Shown: positions 26,727 through 36,966, counted from the stretch's first letter. The stretch: DNA of 64,000 nt from Paenibacillus sp. FSL H8-0048 (GCF_038002825.1 NZ_JBBODF010000001.1:6820001-6884000); one strand, 5' to 3'. Numbers and translations: made by a program. The notes: a model not told the origin generated them from the letters alone.

Positions 26727-29700
26727 ATGGAGCAGATAAACATCGAACGGATTAACCGGTTCATTCGGGAATGCTCGCAGCAGCAGTGGCTGGAATACCG
26801 GGTGCTTGATGACTGGAAGGTCTTCTCCACTATCTACCGGCAGCCGGGCCACTATGACGAAGCACAGCCTTATTCGGGCAGCGAATCGTTCGGGTTGTTT
26901 CCGAGTGTGCAAGGCACCACCTATTACTTCCGCACCACCCTGGATATCCCGGCGGACTGGACTGATAAGGACACCGGGCTGATCTTCTATTCCGGCGGCG
27001 AAGGGCTGCTGCGTGTGAACGGAGTCTCGCAGCAGGGTATTGACCGCAATCATACCTATGCCACGCTGAACCCGGAGACGGGCGGCAGACACCCGGAGAT
27101 TGAGATTGAGCTGTATGATCCGATCCCTGAGCCGGATGACCCATTGAATAAGCAGGCGGTGATTCAGCCGCCGGTCCGCTCCATTACCGCAGCGCTGGTT
27201 AGAGTGAACCTGCCGGTCCAGTCGCTGATGTACACGGTGACCGTGATCCGGGATTCGATGCTGCTGTTGCCGGAGCAGGACTTCCGGCGCGTCCGTATGC
27301 TGAAAGCATTGCATCAGGCGATGGACGCTTATGTGAATTTGGGAGCGGCAGGCGGGGGGGACAGCAGCGGCATACAGGCGATTGAGCAGGAGCTGGCCGC
27401 GAAGGTGAAGGCCATCGGCGGCAACAGTGAGGGCTTCATTCATATGATCGGGCAGTCGCATATCGACATCGCCTGGTTGTGGCCTGCCCGGGAGACGGTG
27501 CGGAAGACCAGCCGGACCTTCTCGACGGTGAATGCCCTGATGGAGGAGTACCCGGAATACCGCTATGCCCAGAGCCAGCCGCAGCTGTTCGCTTATCTGA
27601 AGGACAATGATCCTGAGCTGTACGCGAAGGTGAAGGAACGGATTCAGGAAGGCCGCTGGGAGCTGGTCGGCGGCATGTGGGTCGAGCCGGATCTGAATAT
27701 TCCGAGCGGGGAATCGCTGATGCGGCAGATGCTGTACGGACAGCGCTTCTATCAGGAGGAGTTCGGGCAGCAGTCCGAAATTGAATGGCTGCCGGACACC
27801 TTCGGGTATTGCGCCTCCCTGCCGCAGATTCTGAAGCACGGCAAGGTCCGGTACTTCATGACCACCAAGCTAGGCTGGAATGACACGAACCTGTTCCCGT
27901 ATGATCTGTTCCACTGGGTCGGCATCGACGGGACAGCGCTACTATCTTATATGAACCATGGCGTGAATGAGAATACGCTGCCGAAGGATATCCACGAGCA
28001 CTGGCAGTCCTACCGCCAAAAAGCCGTTCACAGCGAACAAATGCTGCTCTACGGACACGGGGACGGCGGCGGCGGCGTGACGCGGGAGATGCTGGAATAC
28101 CTGTCGCGCTCCGAGCTGATGGTAGGTCAGCCTGCCTCAGGCTACAGCACGGCGGCGGATTTCTTCACCGGCATCGAGCAGGCAGCACCTGAGCTTCCGG
28201 TCTGGCAGGGTGATCTCTATCTGGAGCTGCACCGGGGAACCTATACGACCCATGCGCGGAACAAGCGCAATAACCGCAAGGCTGAGATTCTGTACCGGGA
28301 AGCGGAGCTGTGGCAGACTCTGGCTGGGCACGGGCTGTCCCCGCAGCGGCGGGAAGAGGTAGGGCAAGCCCTGCATGAAGGCTGGAAGCTGATTCTCCTC
28401 AACCAGTTCCATGATATTATCCCCGGCTCGTCGATTCCCGAGGTCTATGAGACTTCGGACAAGGAATACAAGAATATCTTTGTCCTTGGAGAGAGCAGTC
28501 TGAAGTCCGTCATGGAGGCTGCCGTATCGGACATTGATACCCGTGGAGAGGGACAGCCTTATGTCATCCTGAACGGACTGGGCTGGACCCGGGATATGGT
28601 AGCCCAGCTTGCGGTTGCTCCAGGAGCAGCGCTAACCGCTCCGGCGATTTATGACGGAAACGGAACACGGCTTCCGGCAGAGCTGACTACAGCAGGAAAG
28701 CAAACGGTGCTGCGTGTCCAGGTGCCGGAGGTTCCGGCATTCGGTTATGCAACCATATGGCTGCGGGAAGAGGAGCAGCAGGGGGCAGACGCATCGGAGG
28801 CAGGCAATAACTCAATCTCTGCGGCGAATTCCGCTGCGTTCGAGGATCGCTGGGAGACCGGCTATTACCGGCTCCAGTTCAATGAACTGGGCGAGATCAT
28901 CAACCTGTATGACAAGGAAGCCGGGCGTGAGATTGTGAAGTCCGGGGAAGCGCTGAACCGGCTGCATTTCTTCCACGACCGTCCGATTCTATGGGATGCC
29001 TGGGATATCGACAGCCGTTATGAGGAGCAGCCCGCCGGAGCAGCGGTGCTGCTGGAGAAGCTGCTGCTGTCCACAGGTCCTGTATGTGATGTATTGTTCT
29101 TCCGCTGGAGTCTAGGCCAATCGGAAATACAGCAGGAGCTGATCCTGTACCACACCGACAAACGGATCGACTTCAAGACACAGGTCCAGTGGCACGAAGC
29201 CCACAAGCTGCTGAAGGTTGGCTTCCCGATTGATGTAGTGACCAGCAAGGCTACGTATGAAATTCCGTTCGGTGCACTGGAGCGGACCACGCACCGCAAC
29301 ACCAGCTGGGAGCAGGCGCAGTATGAGGTCTGCGGGCACCGCTATGTCGATGTGTCGGAGCATGATTACGGCGTCAGCCTGTTGAACGACTGCAAATACG
29401 GCTATGATACGCAGGGCAGCACCATCCGTCTGTCCCTGCTGCGCGCACCGCGCTGGCCGGACCATTCGGCCGATCAGGGAGAGCATGAATTCACCTATTC
29501 GCTCTACCCGCATACCGGAGACTGGCGTTCGGCTCATACCCAGCGCAAGGCCGCCGAGCTGAATCACGCTTCCTATGCAGTAGCCTGCGAGGCAAGTGCG
29601 GGCCAGCATCCGTCTACCGGCTCCTTCCTTCCTTATGAAGGGAAGCAGGTGGTGCTAGATACCGTCAAGCTGGCGGAAGATGGTAAGGGTAGTATCCTGC

Positions 29701-29885
29701 GGCTGTATGAATCCGCCGGAGGACGCGAGACCGTGCGGATCAGCTGGCCGCTGCCGCACTCCGCTATTTATCTGTCCAATGCGCTGGAGGAAGAGACCGT
29801 GCTGCTGCCGGATAAAGACGGCGTGCTGACGCTAGACTTCCATCCGTTCGAGATTAAGACGATTAAGATTATTCATGCTGGATAG
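26727..29885 (+). CDS. GH38 alpha-mannosidase (large form)
   Basis: 1052 residues, cytoplasmic. After an N-terminal beta domain the GH38 catalytic domain begins near residue 240: GQSHIDIAWLWPARETVRKT carries zinc ligands His245 and Asp247, and WLPDTFGYCASLPQ the nucleophile Asp357. HGDGGGG is another family motif. Beta-sandwich domains complete the protein. The start lies 2 bp after the GH3 stop. Length and motifs match the bacterial ~1000-residue class that removes alpha-linked mannose; linkage specificity (alpha-1,2, -1,3 or -1,6) is not readable from sequence. Confidence 0.9.
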   Translation: MEQINIERINRFIRECSQQQWLEYRVLDDWKVFSTIYRQPGHYDEAQPYSGSESFGLFPSVQGTTYYFRTTLDIPADWTDKDTGLIFYSGGEGLLRVNGVSQQGIDRNHTYATLNPETGGRHPEIEIELYDPIPEPDDPLNKQAVIQPPVRSITAALVRVNLPVQSLMYTVTVIRDSMLLLPEQDFRRVRMLKALHQAMDAYVNLGAAGGGDSSGIQAIEQELAAKVKAIGGNSEGFIHMIGQSHIDIAWLWPARETVRKTSRTFSTVNALMEEYPEYRYAQSQPQLFAYLKDNDPELYAKVKERIQEGRWELVGGMWVEPDLNIPSGESLMRQMLYGQRFYQEEFGQQSEIEWLPDTFGYCASLPQILKHGKVRYFMTTKLGWNDTNLFPYDLFHWVGIDGTALLSYMNHGVNENTLPKDIHEHWQSYRQKAVHSEQMLLYGHGDGGGGVTREMLEYLSRSELMVGQPASGYSTAADFFTGIEQAAPELPVWQGDLYLELHRGTYTTHARNKRNNRKAEILYREAELWQTLAGHGLSPQRREEVGQALHEGWKLILLNQFHDIIPGSSIPEVYETSDKEYKNIFVLGESSLKSVMEAAVSDIDTRGEGQPYVILNGLGWTRDMVAQLAVAPGAALTAPAIYDGNGTRLPAELTTAGKQTVLRVQVPEVPAFGYATIWLREEEQQGADASEAGNNSISAANSAAFEDRWETGYYRLQFNELGEIINLYDKEAGREIVKSGEALNRLHFFHDRPILWDAWDIDSRYEEQPAGAAVLLEKLLLSTGPVCDVLFFRWSLGQSEIQQELILYHTDKRIDFKTQVQWHEAHKLLKVGFPIDVVTSKATYEIPFGALERTTHRNTSWEQAQYEVCGHRYVDVSEHDYGVSLLNDCKYGYDTQGSTIRLSLLRAPRWPDHSADQGEHEFTYSLYPHTGDWRSAHTQRKAAELNHASYAVACEASAGQHPSTGSFLPYEGKQVVLDTVKLAEDGKGSILRLYESAGGRETVRISWPLPHSAIYLSNALEEETVLLPDKDGVLTLDFHPFEIKTIKIIHAG

Positions 29886-29981
29886 AGGTAAATGAGGGGT
29901 TGAGCACAAGGTACTCGGATAGTTGCAGAAAGTACACTTAAAAACAGCGGAAATGTATTCTTTTATCGTATAAGTGTAGTC

Positions 29982-30093
29982 TGTACAACTAAAACTGCCA
30001 AAATGGTGAGAATCAACAGCTTAAGGCTTTTTTAAATGTATGAAATGCAACTAAACGGGTAGCCGGCTATAAATCAGATGCTTTAGTTGTACA
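29982..30093. repeat. Inverted-repeat element within the glycosidase operon
   Basis: TGTACAACTAAA (29982-29993) and TTTAGTTGTACA (30082-30093) are perfect 12-bp inverted repeats 88 bp apart in an AT-rich 294-bp gap between GH38 and GH125, the only large gap in the enzyme block. No ORF or transposase remains. It may be a small non-autonomous (MITE-like) repeat or a long-range hairpin affecting read-through. Confidence 0.5.
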
Positions 30094-30179
30094 ATGTGCA
30101 ATTAAGCCAATCGCAATTCCCGCTCCCATCAAGACATTCAGCATCCAAACTATAGATTAGCGATAAGGAGACTACTACC

Positions 30180-31499
30180 TTGGAACAATTCAGACTTCCC
30201 CGCATCGAGATGCCGGAGCTCACGCTGCCGTCATCCATTCAGGCCGTGCTGGCCGACGCCGAAGCGAAGCTGGCCCACCGGCCCAAGCTCCAGCGGCTGT
30301 TCCGCAACTGCTTCCCGAATACACTGGAGACCACTACCAAGCTGCTTGATGACGGAACTACCTTTGTCATTACGGGTGACATCCCGGCCTGCTGGCTGCG
30401 TGATTCGGTGGAGCAGGTCATTCATTATGTGCCCTTTGCCGCAAAAGATGCTGATCTGCAGCGGATTATCGGCGGGCTGATCAAGCGCCATACGGAGTAT
30501 GTACTGATCGATCCTTACGCTAACGCATTCAATGAATCGGCCAACGACTGGCACTGGAATGCCGCCGATGTGACCGAGATGTCGCCGTGGGTGTGGGAGC
30601 GCAAATTCGAGATCGACTCGCTGTGCTTCGTGATCCGGCTGGCTCATGCCTACTGGGAAGAGACGAAGCAGACCGATTTCTTCACCTCTGACTTCAAAAA
30701 AATGCTGCGCGTTATCACCGACCTGTTCAAGCGTGAGCAGCATCATGCCGAGCAGTCCCCGTACCGCTTCACGCGCAGCAACGGGATTATCGAGGATTCC
30801 ATCCGCAACGGCGGCTTAGGGATGCCCGTGAATTACACCGGCATGATCTGGTCCGGCTTCCGCTCCAGTGATGACGCCTGCGATTTCCACTACAACATTC
30901 CGGGAAACATGTTCGCCGTGGTGGCGCTGCGGCAGATGCAGGATTTTGCCGAATGGGTGTTCCGGGATCTGGATTTCCTGGCTGAGCTGAAGGAGCTGGA
31001 GCAGGAGGTCGATCACGGTATCAAGCTGTACGGCACCTACCGCCACCCGGAATTCGGACCGATCTACGCCTACGAGACTGACGGTTATGGTAATTTCAGC
31101 CTGATGGATGACGCCGGAACGCCGGGCCTGATGTCCATTCCGTATCTGGGCTACCTGAACAATGACGATCCGGTCTACCAGAATACGAGACGGTTTGCGC
31201 TAAGCAAGGAGAATCCGTTCTACTTCGAGGGCAAAGCTGCCAAAGGAATCGGCAGTCCGCACACCCCTCCGGGCTATATCTGGCATATGGCGCTGTCGAT
31301 GCAGGGCATCACAGCAGACAGCAAGGAAGAGCGGCTGGCGGTAATCGCCATGCTGGAAGCGACCGATGCCGATACCGGCTATATGCATGAAGGCTTCCAC
31401 GCCGACGATCCGTCCGTGTTCACCCGCAAGTGGTTCGCCTGGTCGAACAGCTTGTTCTCGCAGCTCATCCTGCGGGCGCTGAAGGAAGGCATTCTCTAA
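30180..31499 (+). CDS. GH125 exo-alpha-1,6-mannosidase
   Basis: 439 residues, no signal peptide, from a TTG start with AAGGAG (30165-30170) nine bases upstream. The (alpha/alpha)6-barrel family signatures are clear: FPNTLETTT, DIPACWLRDSVEQV (Asp75 in the CWLRD motif), ESANDWHWNAAD, WERKFEIDSLCFVIRLA, GMIWSGFRSSDDAC and SPHTPPGYIWHMALS. Characterised GH125 enzymes from Streptococcus and Clostridium are metal-independent inverting alpha-1,6-mannosidases acting on N-glycan core mannose. It lies between two GH38 genes and just before GH130, a standard N-glycan set. Confidence 0.92.
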   Translation: MEQFRLPRIEMPELTLPSSIQAVLADAEAKLAHRPKLQRLFRNCFPNTLETTTKLLDDGTTFVITGDIPACWLRDSVEQVIHYVPFAAKDADLQRIIGGLIKRHTEYVLIDPYANAFNESANDWHWNAADVTEMSPWVWERKFEIDSLCFVIRLAHAYWEETKQTDFFTSDFKKMLRVITDLFKREQHHAEQSPYRFTRSNGIIEDSIRNGGLGMPVNYTGMIWSGFRSSDDACDFHYNIPGNMFAVVALRQMQDFAEWVFRDLDFLAELKELEQEVDHGIKLYGTYRHPEFGPIYAYETDGYGNFSLMDDAGTPGLMSIPYLGYLNNDDPVYQNTRRFALSKENPFYFEGKAAKGIGSPHTPPGYIWHMALSMQGITADSKEERLAVIAMLEATDADTGYMHEGFHADDPSVFTRKWFAWSNSLFSQLILRALKEGIL

Positions 31500-31537
31500 C
31501 ACAAACATACTTTTTCACAGATAAAGGAGACCAGATC

Positions 31538-32536
31538 ATGAGTACAATTATTGGAGAAGCACTACCGAACATCCCTTGGCAGGAGAAGCCTGCGGGCACG
31601 AATTCCCCGGTATGGAGATATTCCGCCAACCCGATCATTCCGCGCAACGCCATTCCGAACTCGAACAGTGTGTTCAACTCGGCGGTAATCCCGTTTGAGG
31701 GCGGCTTCGCAGGCGTGTTCCGCTGTGATTCGCGGTCGGTCAGCATGGATATTTTCGCGGGCTTCAGTGAAGACGGCGTGAACTGGAAAATCAACCATGA
31801 GCCAATCATATTCGAGGGTGATGAAGAGATCACCAAGCGCGAGTACCGCTATGATCCGCGTGTCTGCAAGATCGACGACCGGTATTATGTGTCCTGGTGC
31901 AACGGCTACCACGGCCCAACAATTGGACTGGCGTATACCTTCGATTTCAAAACCTTTCACCAGCTGGAGAATGCCTTCCTGCCGTATAACCGCAATGGGG
32001 TGCTGCTCCCGCGCAAAATCGGCGGCAACTATGCGATGCTCAGCCGTCCGAGTGATACGGGGCATACGCCGTTTGGCGATATTTTTTACAGTGAGAGTCC
32101 TGACCTGACCTTCTGGGGAAAGCACCGCTATGTGATGGGTACGGTTGACGGTGACGCTTCCGCGTGGCAGTCCAAGAAGATTGGTCCCGGACCGATTCCG
32201 ATTGAAACAGACAAGGGCTGGCTGCTGATCTATCACGGCGTGATCAACACCTGCAACGGGTTCGTCTACCGCATGGGGGTCGCGCTGCTGGATCTGGATC
32301 AGCCTTGGAAGGTAAAAGCCCGCTCACGCAACTATATTCTCGGCCCGGAAGAGCTGTATGAATGTGTCGGCGATGTGCCGAACGTGACGTTCCCTTGCGC
32401 GGCATTGACCGATGCGGCTACCGGACGGATTGCCATCTACTACGGCTGTGCGGATACGGTGACGGGGCTGGCCTTCACGACCGTGGATGAGCTGATCAGC
32501 TATATGGATGAATATCCGCTGGAGATTGAGGGGTAA
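31538..32536 (+). CDS. GH130 mannoside phosphorylase, probably Man-beta-1,4-GlcNAc type
   Basis: 332 residues from the ATG at 31538 with AAAGGAG (31523-31529); the upstream frame into GH125 is not used. A five-bladed propeller with the family motif YDPRVCKIDDRYYVSW, where Asp106 matches the catalytic proton donor. WQSKKIGPGP, WLLIYHGV and NVTFPCAAL are typical strands. In Bacteroides the GH130 of the N-glycan locus phosphorolyses Man-beta-1,4-GlcNAc to mannose-1-phosphate and GlcNAc; the same role fits here. Some GH130 members are beta-1,2-mannosidases, so phosphorylase activity is inferred from context. Confidence 0.85.
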   Translation: MSTIIGEALPNIPWQEKPAGTNSPVWRYSANPIIPRNAIPNSNSVFNSAVIPFEGGFAGVFRCDSRSVSMDIFAGFSEDGVNWKINHEPIIFEGDEEITKREYRYDPRVCKIDDRYYVSWCNGYHGPTIGLAYTFDFKTFHQLENAFLPYNRNGVLLPRKIGGNYAMLSRPSDTGHTPFGDIFYSESPDLTFWGKHRYVMGTVDGDASAWQSKKIGPGPIPIETDKGWLLIYHGVINTCNGFVYRMGVALLDLDQPWKVKARSRNYILGPEELYECVGDVPNVTFPCAALTDAATGRIAIYYGCADTVTGLAFTTVDELISYMDEYPLEIEG

Positions 32537-32542
32537 CCGGTT

Positions 32543-35332
32543 ATGACCAAACAACAGACGGCACATATTATCTCGCATACGCACTGGGACCGGGAATGGT
32601 ATCTGCCTTATGAGCGCCATCACATCCGGCTGATTCAGCTCGTGGATACGCTGCTGGATACACTGGAGCAGAACCCGGACTTCCGCAGCTTCTTCTTCGA
32701 CGGGCAGACGATTATCATCGAGGATTATCTGCAGGTCCGCCCGGAGAACCGGGAGCGGCTGATACGGCATATCCGGGAGGGCCGGATATTTATCGGACCG
32801 TGGTACATTCTTCAGGATGCGTTCCTGACCAGCCCGGAAGCGAATGTGCGTAACTTACAGCTGGGACATCAGGATGCGGCAGTCTATGGGGAAGTGTCCA
32901 AAATCGGTTATTTCCCGGACACCTTCGGTCTGACCGGACAGATTCCGCAGCTCATGCAGCAGGCGGGTATCACCAACGCCTTCTTCGGGCGCGGCGTGAA
33001 GCCGACGGGCTTCAATAATATGGTCTCGGATGACGGCTATGAATCCTCGTTCTCGGAGCTGGTCTGGGAAGGGCCGGACGGCTCGCAGGTGCTGGGCATC
33101 CTGTTCGCCAACTGGTATTCCAACGGGAATGAGGTTCCCGTTGAGATGGATGAAGCCCGGCGCTTCTGGGAGCGCAAGCTGGGCGATGCCCGGCAATATG
33201 CAGCGACCGATCAGCTGCTGTTCATGAACGGCTGCGATCACCAGCCGCTGCAGACCGACCTGCCGGAGGCGATCCGCACGGCGGAGAAGCTGCACCCGGA
33301 GGTCTCCTTCGTTCATTCCAACTTCCCGGATTATATCAAGGCAGTGGAAGCTTCACTGGCTGGCCGCAGCCTGTCCACGGTGAAGGGCGAGCTGCGGAGC
33401 CAGCGCACGGACGGCTGGGGAACGTTGGTTAATACCGCTTCCGCCCGCGTGTACCTGAAGCAGCTCAATCAGCGGGGCCAGGCCATGCTTGAGAAGGTGG
33501 CTGAGCCGTTGGCGGTTATCGCTAAGCTGCACGGCGGGGAGTATCCGCAGCATCTGCTGGATTATGCGTGGAAGACGCTGCTGCAGAACCATCCGCATGA
33601 TTCCATCTGCGGCTGCAGCGTGGATGAGGTGCACCGTGAGATGGTCGCCCGCTTCGACAAGAGCTACCACACCGCCGAGGGTATCGTAGCGGATAGTATG
33701 CAGGCCATCACCGCAGCGGTGGACACCTCCGGCTTCGCTGCTTACGGTGAAGAGGCCCTTCCGCTTGTTGTGTCGAATACCAGCGGCTGGAGCCGCACCG
33801 GTACGGTAACCGTTGAGCTGGACGCAGCCCGCCAATATCTGCGCGACGGGCTGCCTCTCGAAGAGAATGCCCGGCTGATGAAAACCATGGACCTGGCCGG
33901 ACGGGTCCTGGTTGATGAGCAAGGCCAGCCGGTTCCTTGTACGGTAGAGGATCTCGGCCTGTCCTTCGGCTATGACCTGCCGGATGACCGCTTCCGCCAG
34001 CCGTACAGCTGCCGCAAGGTGCGGCTGACCTTCGAGGCGGCGGATGTGCCTGCCCTGGGGCTGCGCACCTATGCCTGGGTCCGCTTCGTTGGGGCGGCTG
34101 CCGCTGAAGGTTCGTCTACCGGAAGCGCTCCGGCGGCGAATCTGCAAGCGGTGGCTTCAGCCCCGGCTTCGCTGGTTCGCGGCGCGCGCGTGCTGGAGAA
34201 CGACACGCTGCGGGTCGAGGTTATGGCTGACGGCTCTTTCACGCTGGAGCATAAGCCTAGCGGCAAGATTTATCGTGACCTTGGTGTCTATGAGAATACC
34301 GGGGACATCGGGAATGAATACATGTACAGACAGCCTGCGGGTGAAGTACCGCTGACGACTCTGGGGCTTGACGCGCAGATCGCTGTCATTGAAGATACGC
34401 CATACCGCGCTTCCATTGAAATCACCCATGCCTGGGAGATCCCGGCTTCGGCCGCTGCTCTGCTGGAAGAAGAGCAGCGGGCGCTGGTCTATTACCCGGA
34501 GCGGCAAGCTAAGCGTAGTGCCACTACTGTAACCCTTAAGCTGCGGACAGTCTTAAGACTGGAGCGAAGCGGCCAAGGACTGGAAGTAAAGAGCTATATC
34601 GATAATACGGCTAAAGACCACCGTCTGCGGATGCTTTTCCCTGCGGATCTGGCTACTGCCTCGCACAGTGTGGATTCGATGTTCGAGCTTGCGGAACGTC
34701 CGAATGAGCCGGCACCGGAATGGCAGAACCCGAGCAATGCGCAGCATCAGCAGTGCTTCGTGGATGTTGCCGGAGAGAATGCAGGTCTGACGGTCGCTAA
34801 CCTCGGATTACACGAATACGAGATTCTGCGGGATGGCCGTGGTACGATTGCCGTTACGCTGCTCCGCAGTGTCGGTGAGATGGGCGACTGGGGCTGGTTC
34901 CCTACGCCGGAAGCCCAGTGCCTGGGAGAACAGACCGCAGACATGCTGCTTCTGCCGCATAGCGGGGATGCCGTAACCTCCGGTGCCGCTGCTGCCGCTT
35001 ACCAGTTCCAGATTCCGTGGACCTGCGCACAGGCAGAGGTTCATGCAGGTACGATTCCTGCCGTGTATTCGGCTGTCCGCTGGAACGGCGAGACCGCTGC
35101 CTTCTCCTCTATGAAGCTGAACAAGGAACGCGGCGATGTGTTGCTCCGCTGGTTCAACCTGACGGAAGAGCCTTGCGAGCTGAAGCTGGAAGCCGCACTG
35201 CCTGCTGCGGCCTTCTATACTTCGAATGTACTGGAAGCAGAAGGTGAAGAGCTTCAGTCAGAAGGCACCGCTTCGCTTAAGCTTCCGCTTGGCGGACATG
35301 AGATTACCACGGTTGGTATCCGGCTGCGCTGA
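32543..35332 (+). CDS. GH38 alpha-mannosidase (MngB/streptococcal type)
   Basis: 929 residues, cytoplasmic, starting 6 bp after GH130. The N-terminus is the catalytic domain itself: ISHTHWDREWYLPYE with metal ligands around His12, His14 and Asp16, and GYFPDTFGLTGQIPQ with nucleophile Asp126. NHPHDSICGCSVDEVH is the conserved helix of this branch. It belongs to a different GH38 branch than the gene at 26727. Related streptococcal enzymes are alpha-1,3-mannosidases and lie next to GH125, as here, so complementary linkages are likely. Confidence 0.9.
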   Translation: MTKQQTAHIISHTHWDREWYLPYERHHIRLIQLVDTLLDTLEQNPDFRSFFFDGQTIIIEDYLQVRPENRERLIRHIREGRIFIGPWYILQDAFLTSPEANVRNLQLGHQDAAVYGEVSKIGYFPDTFGLTGQIPQLMQQAGITNAFFGRGVKPTGFNNMVSDDGYESSFSELVWEGPDGSQVLGILFANWYSNGNEVPVEMDEARRFWERKLGDARQYAATDQLLFMNGCDHQPLQTDLPEAIRTAEKLHPEVSFVHSNFPDYIKAVEASLAGRSLSTVKGELRSQRTDGWGTLVNTASARVYLKQLNQRGQAMLEKVAEPLAVIAKLHGGEYPQHLLDYAWKTLLQNHPHDSICGCSVDEVHREMVARFDKSYHTAEGIVADSMQAITAAVDTSGFAAYGEEALPLVVSNTSGWSRTGTVTVELDAARQYLRDGLPLEENARLMKTMDLAGRVLVDEQGQPVPCTVEDLGLSFGYDLPDDRFRQPYSCRKVRLTFEAADVPALGLRTYAWVRFVGAAAAEGSSTGSAPAANLQAVASAPASLVRGARVLENDTLRVEVMADGSFTLEHKPSGKIYRDLGVYENTGDIGNEYMYRQPAGEVPLTTLGLDAQIAVIEDTPYRASIEITHAWEIPASAAALLEEEQRALVYYPERQAKRSATTVTLKLRTVLRLERSGQGLEVKSYIDNTAKDHRLRMLFPADLATASHSVDSMFELAERPNEPAPEWQNPSNAQHQQCFVDVAGENAGLTVANLGLHEYEILRDGRGTIAVTLLRSVGEMGDWGWFPTPEAQCLGEQTADMLLLPHSGDAVTSGAAAAAYQFQIPWTCAQAEVHAGTIPAVYSAVRWNGETAAFSSMKLNKERGDVLLRWFNLTEEPCELKLEAALPAAAFYTSNVLEAEGEELQSEGTASLKLPLGGHEITTVGIRLR

Positions 35333-35363
35333 TTTACGCGAAGAAGGAAGAGGTGGGAATAGT

Positions 35364-36872
35364 ATGGTTAATGATAGGGATAGGAATGAACCATCAGACC
35401 GACACGACTTCAATAGCGGCCCGCTTACCGGTGTACAGCAACAAATTGCTGCGGCATCCGGGGAGCAATGGCGGCTGACTGCCGGGTCCAAAGCCCGGAT
35501 TGTGGACAATGCCAGAGCGGATAATAACAGTGTTCTGAACGAAACGGTCTTTATGGTTCTGGGTGAGTACGCGGGCATTCTTACACCTGCTGACCGAATC
35601 ATGACTGTCGCTTATGGGCAAATGGACGAAATGGCTTCTGGCGATATCGTCATTGAGCTGTTAGAGCATGAAGCAGCGGCAGACATGGACAGCAAGGAAG
35701 CTTATGTTATTGAGATTGGAAGTGTTGCCAAGCTTACCGCCTCAAGTGAACGGACCGTGATGTATGGTCTGCGGACGTTGCTGCAGAGGCTGGCGGAGGA
35801 CGGCTTCGTGCCGTACGGAACCATCACGGATGATCCGGTCATTGGAGAGCGGGCGCTGCATATTGACATCGGCCGCAAATTCTACAGCGAAGATTGGCTC
35901 CTTACGCGGATCAGAGAGATGTCCCGGCTGCGGCTGAATACGCTGCAGCTGCATTTTTCCGAGAACGAAGGCTTCCGGCTGATGAGTGAGAGCCATCCTG
36001 AGGTGGTGTCGGAGCAGGCTTTGACCAAGCAGGAGATGAAGGCGATTATCCTTGAAGCACAGCGTTATCATGTGGATATTATCCCTTCGCTGGATTCACC
36101 GGGGCATCTCGGACAGGCGCTTCGCACTCATCCCGAGTGGCTGCTCAAGGATGCAGCGGGCAATCCGGCACCGGGTGCGCTGGATATTACGAATCCGGCA
36201 GCCCGCCGGTTCGTGCTGGATTTGATTGACGAATACGCCGAATTATTTACCGGCAGCTGCTATTTTCATATCGGCGGGGATGAATTCATCAACTTCGCGG
36301 AGTTCGATAAGTATCCGCAGCTTGCGGAGTATGCTCAGAATGTGTTGAACATCAGCGGCGGCACGGGCGTGGACACGTATATTGATTACCTTAATGAGGT
36401 CGCTGAGCATCTGGAGTCCAAGGGCTGGACGGTCCGTGCCTGGAATGATGGCCTTTACCGTGCAGATCAGACCCAGCGGGTTGCTCCTAAGCCATCCATT
36501 CAAATTACGTATTGGACGAAGTGGCACCCGATGATGGCCCCGGTGGAAGACATTCTCGCCAAGGGTCATCAGGTGATTAACTACAACGATGGCTATTTGT
36601 ATTATGTGCTGGGAGAACATGCGGGCTACACGTATCCGACAGCCGAGAAAATCAGCGCTTCTTGGCATCCCGGCCTGTTCCCGGCCCGCACCGGGGAAGC
36701 CAAGCAGGAATACACGGGAGCCTATCCGCGTGAACTGGTCGGCACCACCTTCTCCATCTGGAGCGACAAGCCGGAAGCGCAGAGCGAAGCTGAAGTGGCG
36801 GCAGGCCTCCGCGGCCCGCTGCGGGCGATGGCGGAGTTGGCTTGGCTGGGGAAGAAGGATGCGGCGGAGTAG
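35364..36872 (+). CDS. GH20 beta-N-acetylhexosaminidase, cytoplasmic
   Basis: 502 residues from ATG 35364 with AGGTGG (35351-35356); an upstream extension to 35226 overlaps GH38 and is not used. An N-terminal GH20b-like alpha/beta domain precedes the barrel (ERALHIDIGRKFYSEDWL, NTLQLHFSENEGFRL, IIPSLDSPGHLG). The catalytic pair Asp306-Glu307 is in FHIGGDEFINF. No signal peptide. It can remove beta-linked GlcNAc (or GalNAc) from imported glycan pieces, for instance antennae of complex or hybrid N-glycans. Last gene of the locus before a strong terminator. Confidence 0.9.
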   Translation: MVNDRDRNEPSDRHDFNSGPLTGVQQQIAAASGEQWRLTAGSKARIVDNARADNNSVLNETVFMVLGEYAGILTPADRIMTVAYGQMDEMASGDIVIELLEHEAAADMDSKEAYVIEIGSVAKLTASSERTVMYGLRTLLQRLAEDGFVPYGTITDDPVIGERALHIDIGRKFYSEDWLLTRIREMSRLRLNTLQLHFSENEGFRLMSESHPEVVSEQALTKQEMKAIILEAQRYHVDIIPSLDSPGHLGQALRTHPEWLLKDAAGNPAPGALDITNPAARRFVLDLIDEYAELFTGSCYFHIGGDEFINFAEFDKYPQLAEYAQNVLNISGGTGVDTYIDYLNEVAEHLESKGWTVRAWNDGLYRADQTQRVAPKPSIQITYWTKWHPMMAPVEDILAKGHQVINYNDGYLYYVLGEHAGYTYPTAEKISASWHPGLFPARTGEAKQEYTGAYPRELVGTTFSIWSDKPEAQSEAEVAAGLRGPLRAMAELAWLGKKDAAE

Positions 36873-36920
36873 ATGGCTGAATAAATGGTTTGAGTAGACA
36901 AATCGAAATTTATGGTTGCA

Positions 36921-36966
36921 GCGACAGATACCGTCCGCTTAGGGGGACGTCTGTTGCTTTTTTTTT
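36921..36966 (+). terminator. Terminator of the N-glycan operon
   Basis: GCGACAG...CGTCC (36921-36935) pairs with GGACG...CTGTTGC (36944-36957), followed by nine T. Confidence 0.85.
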
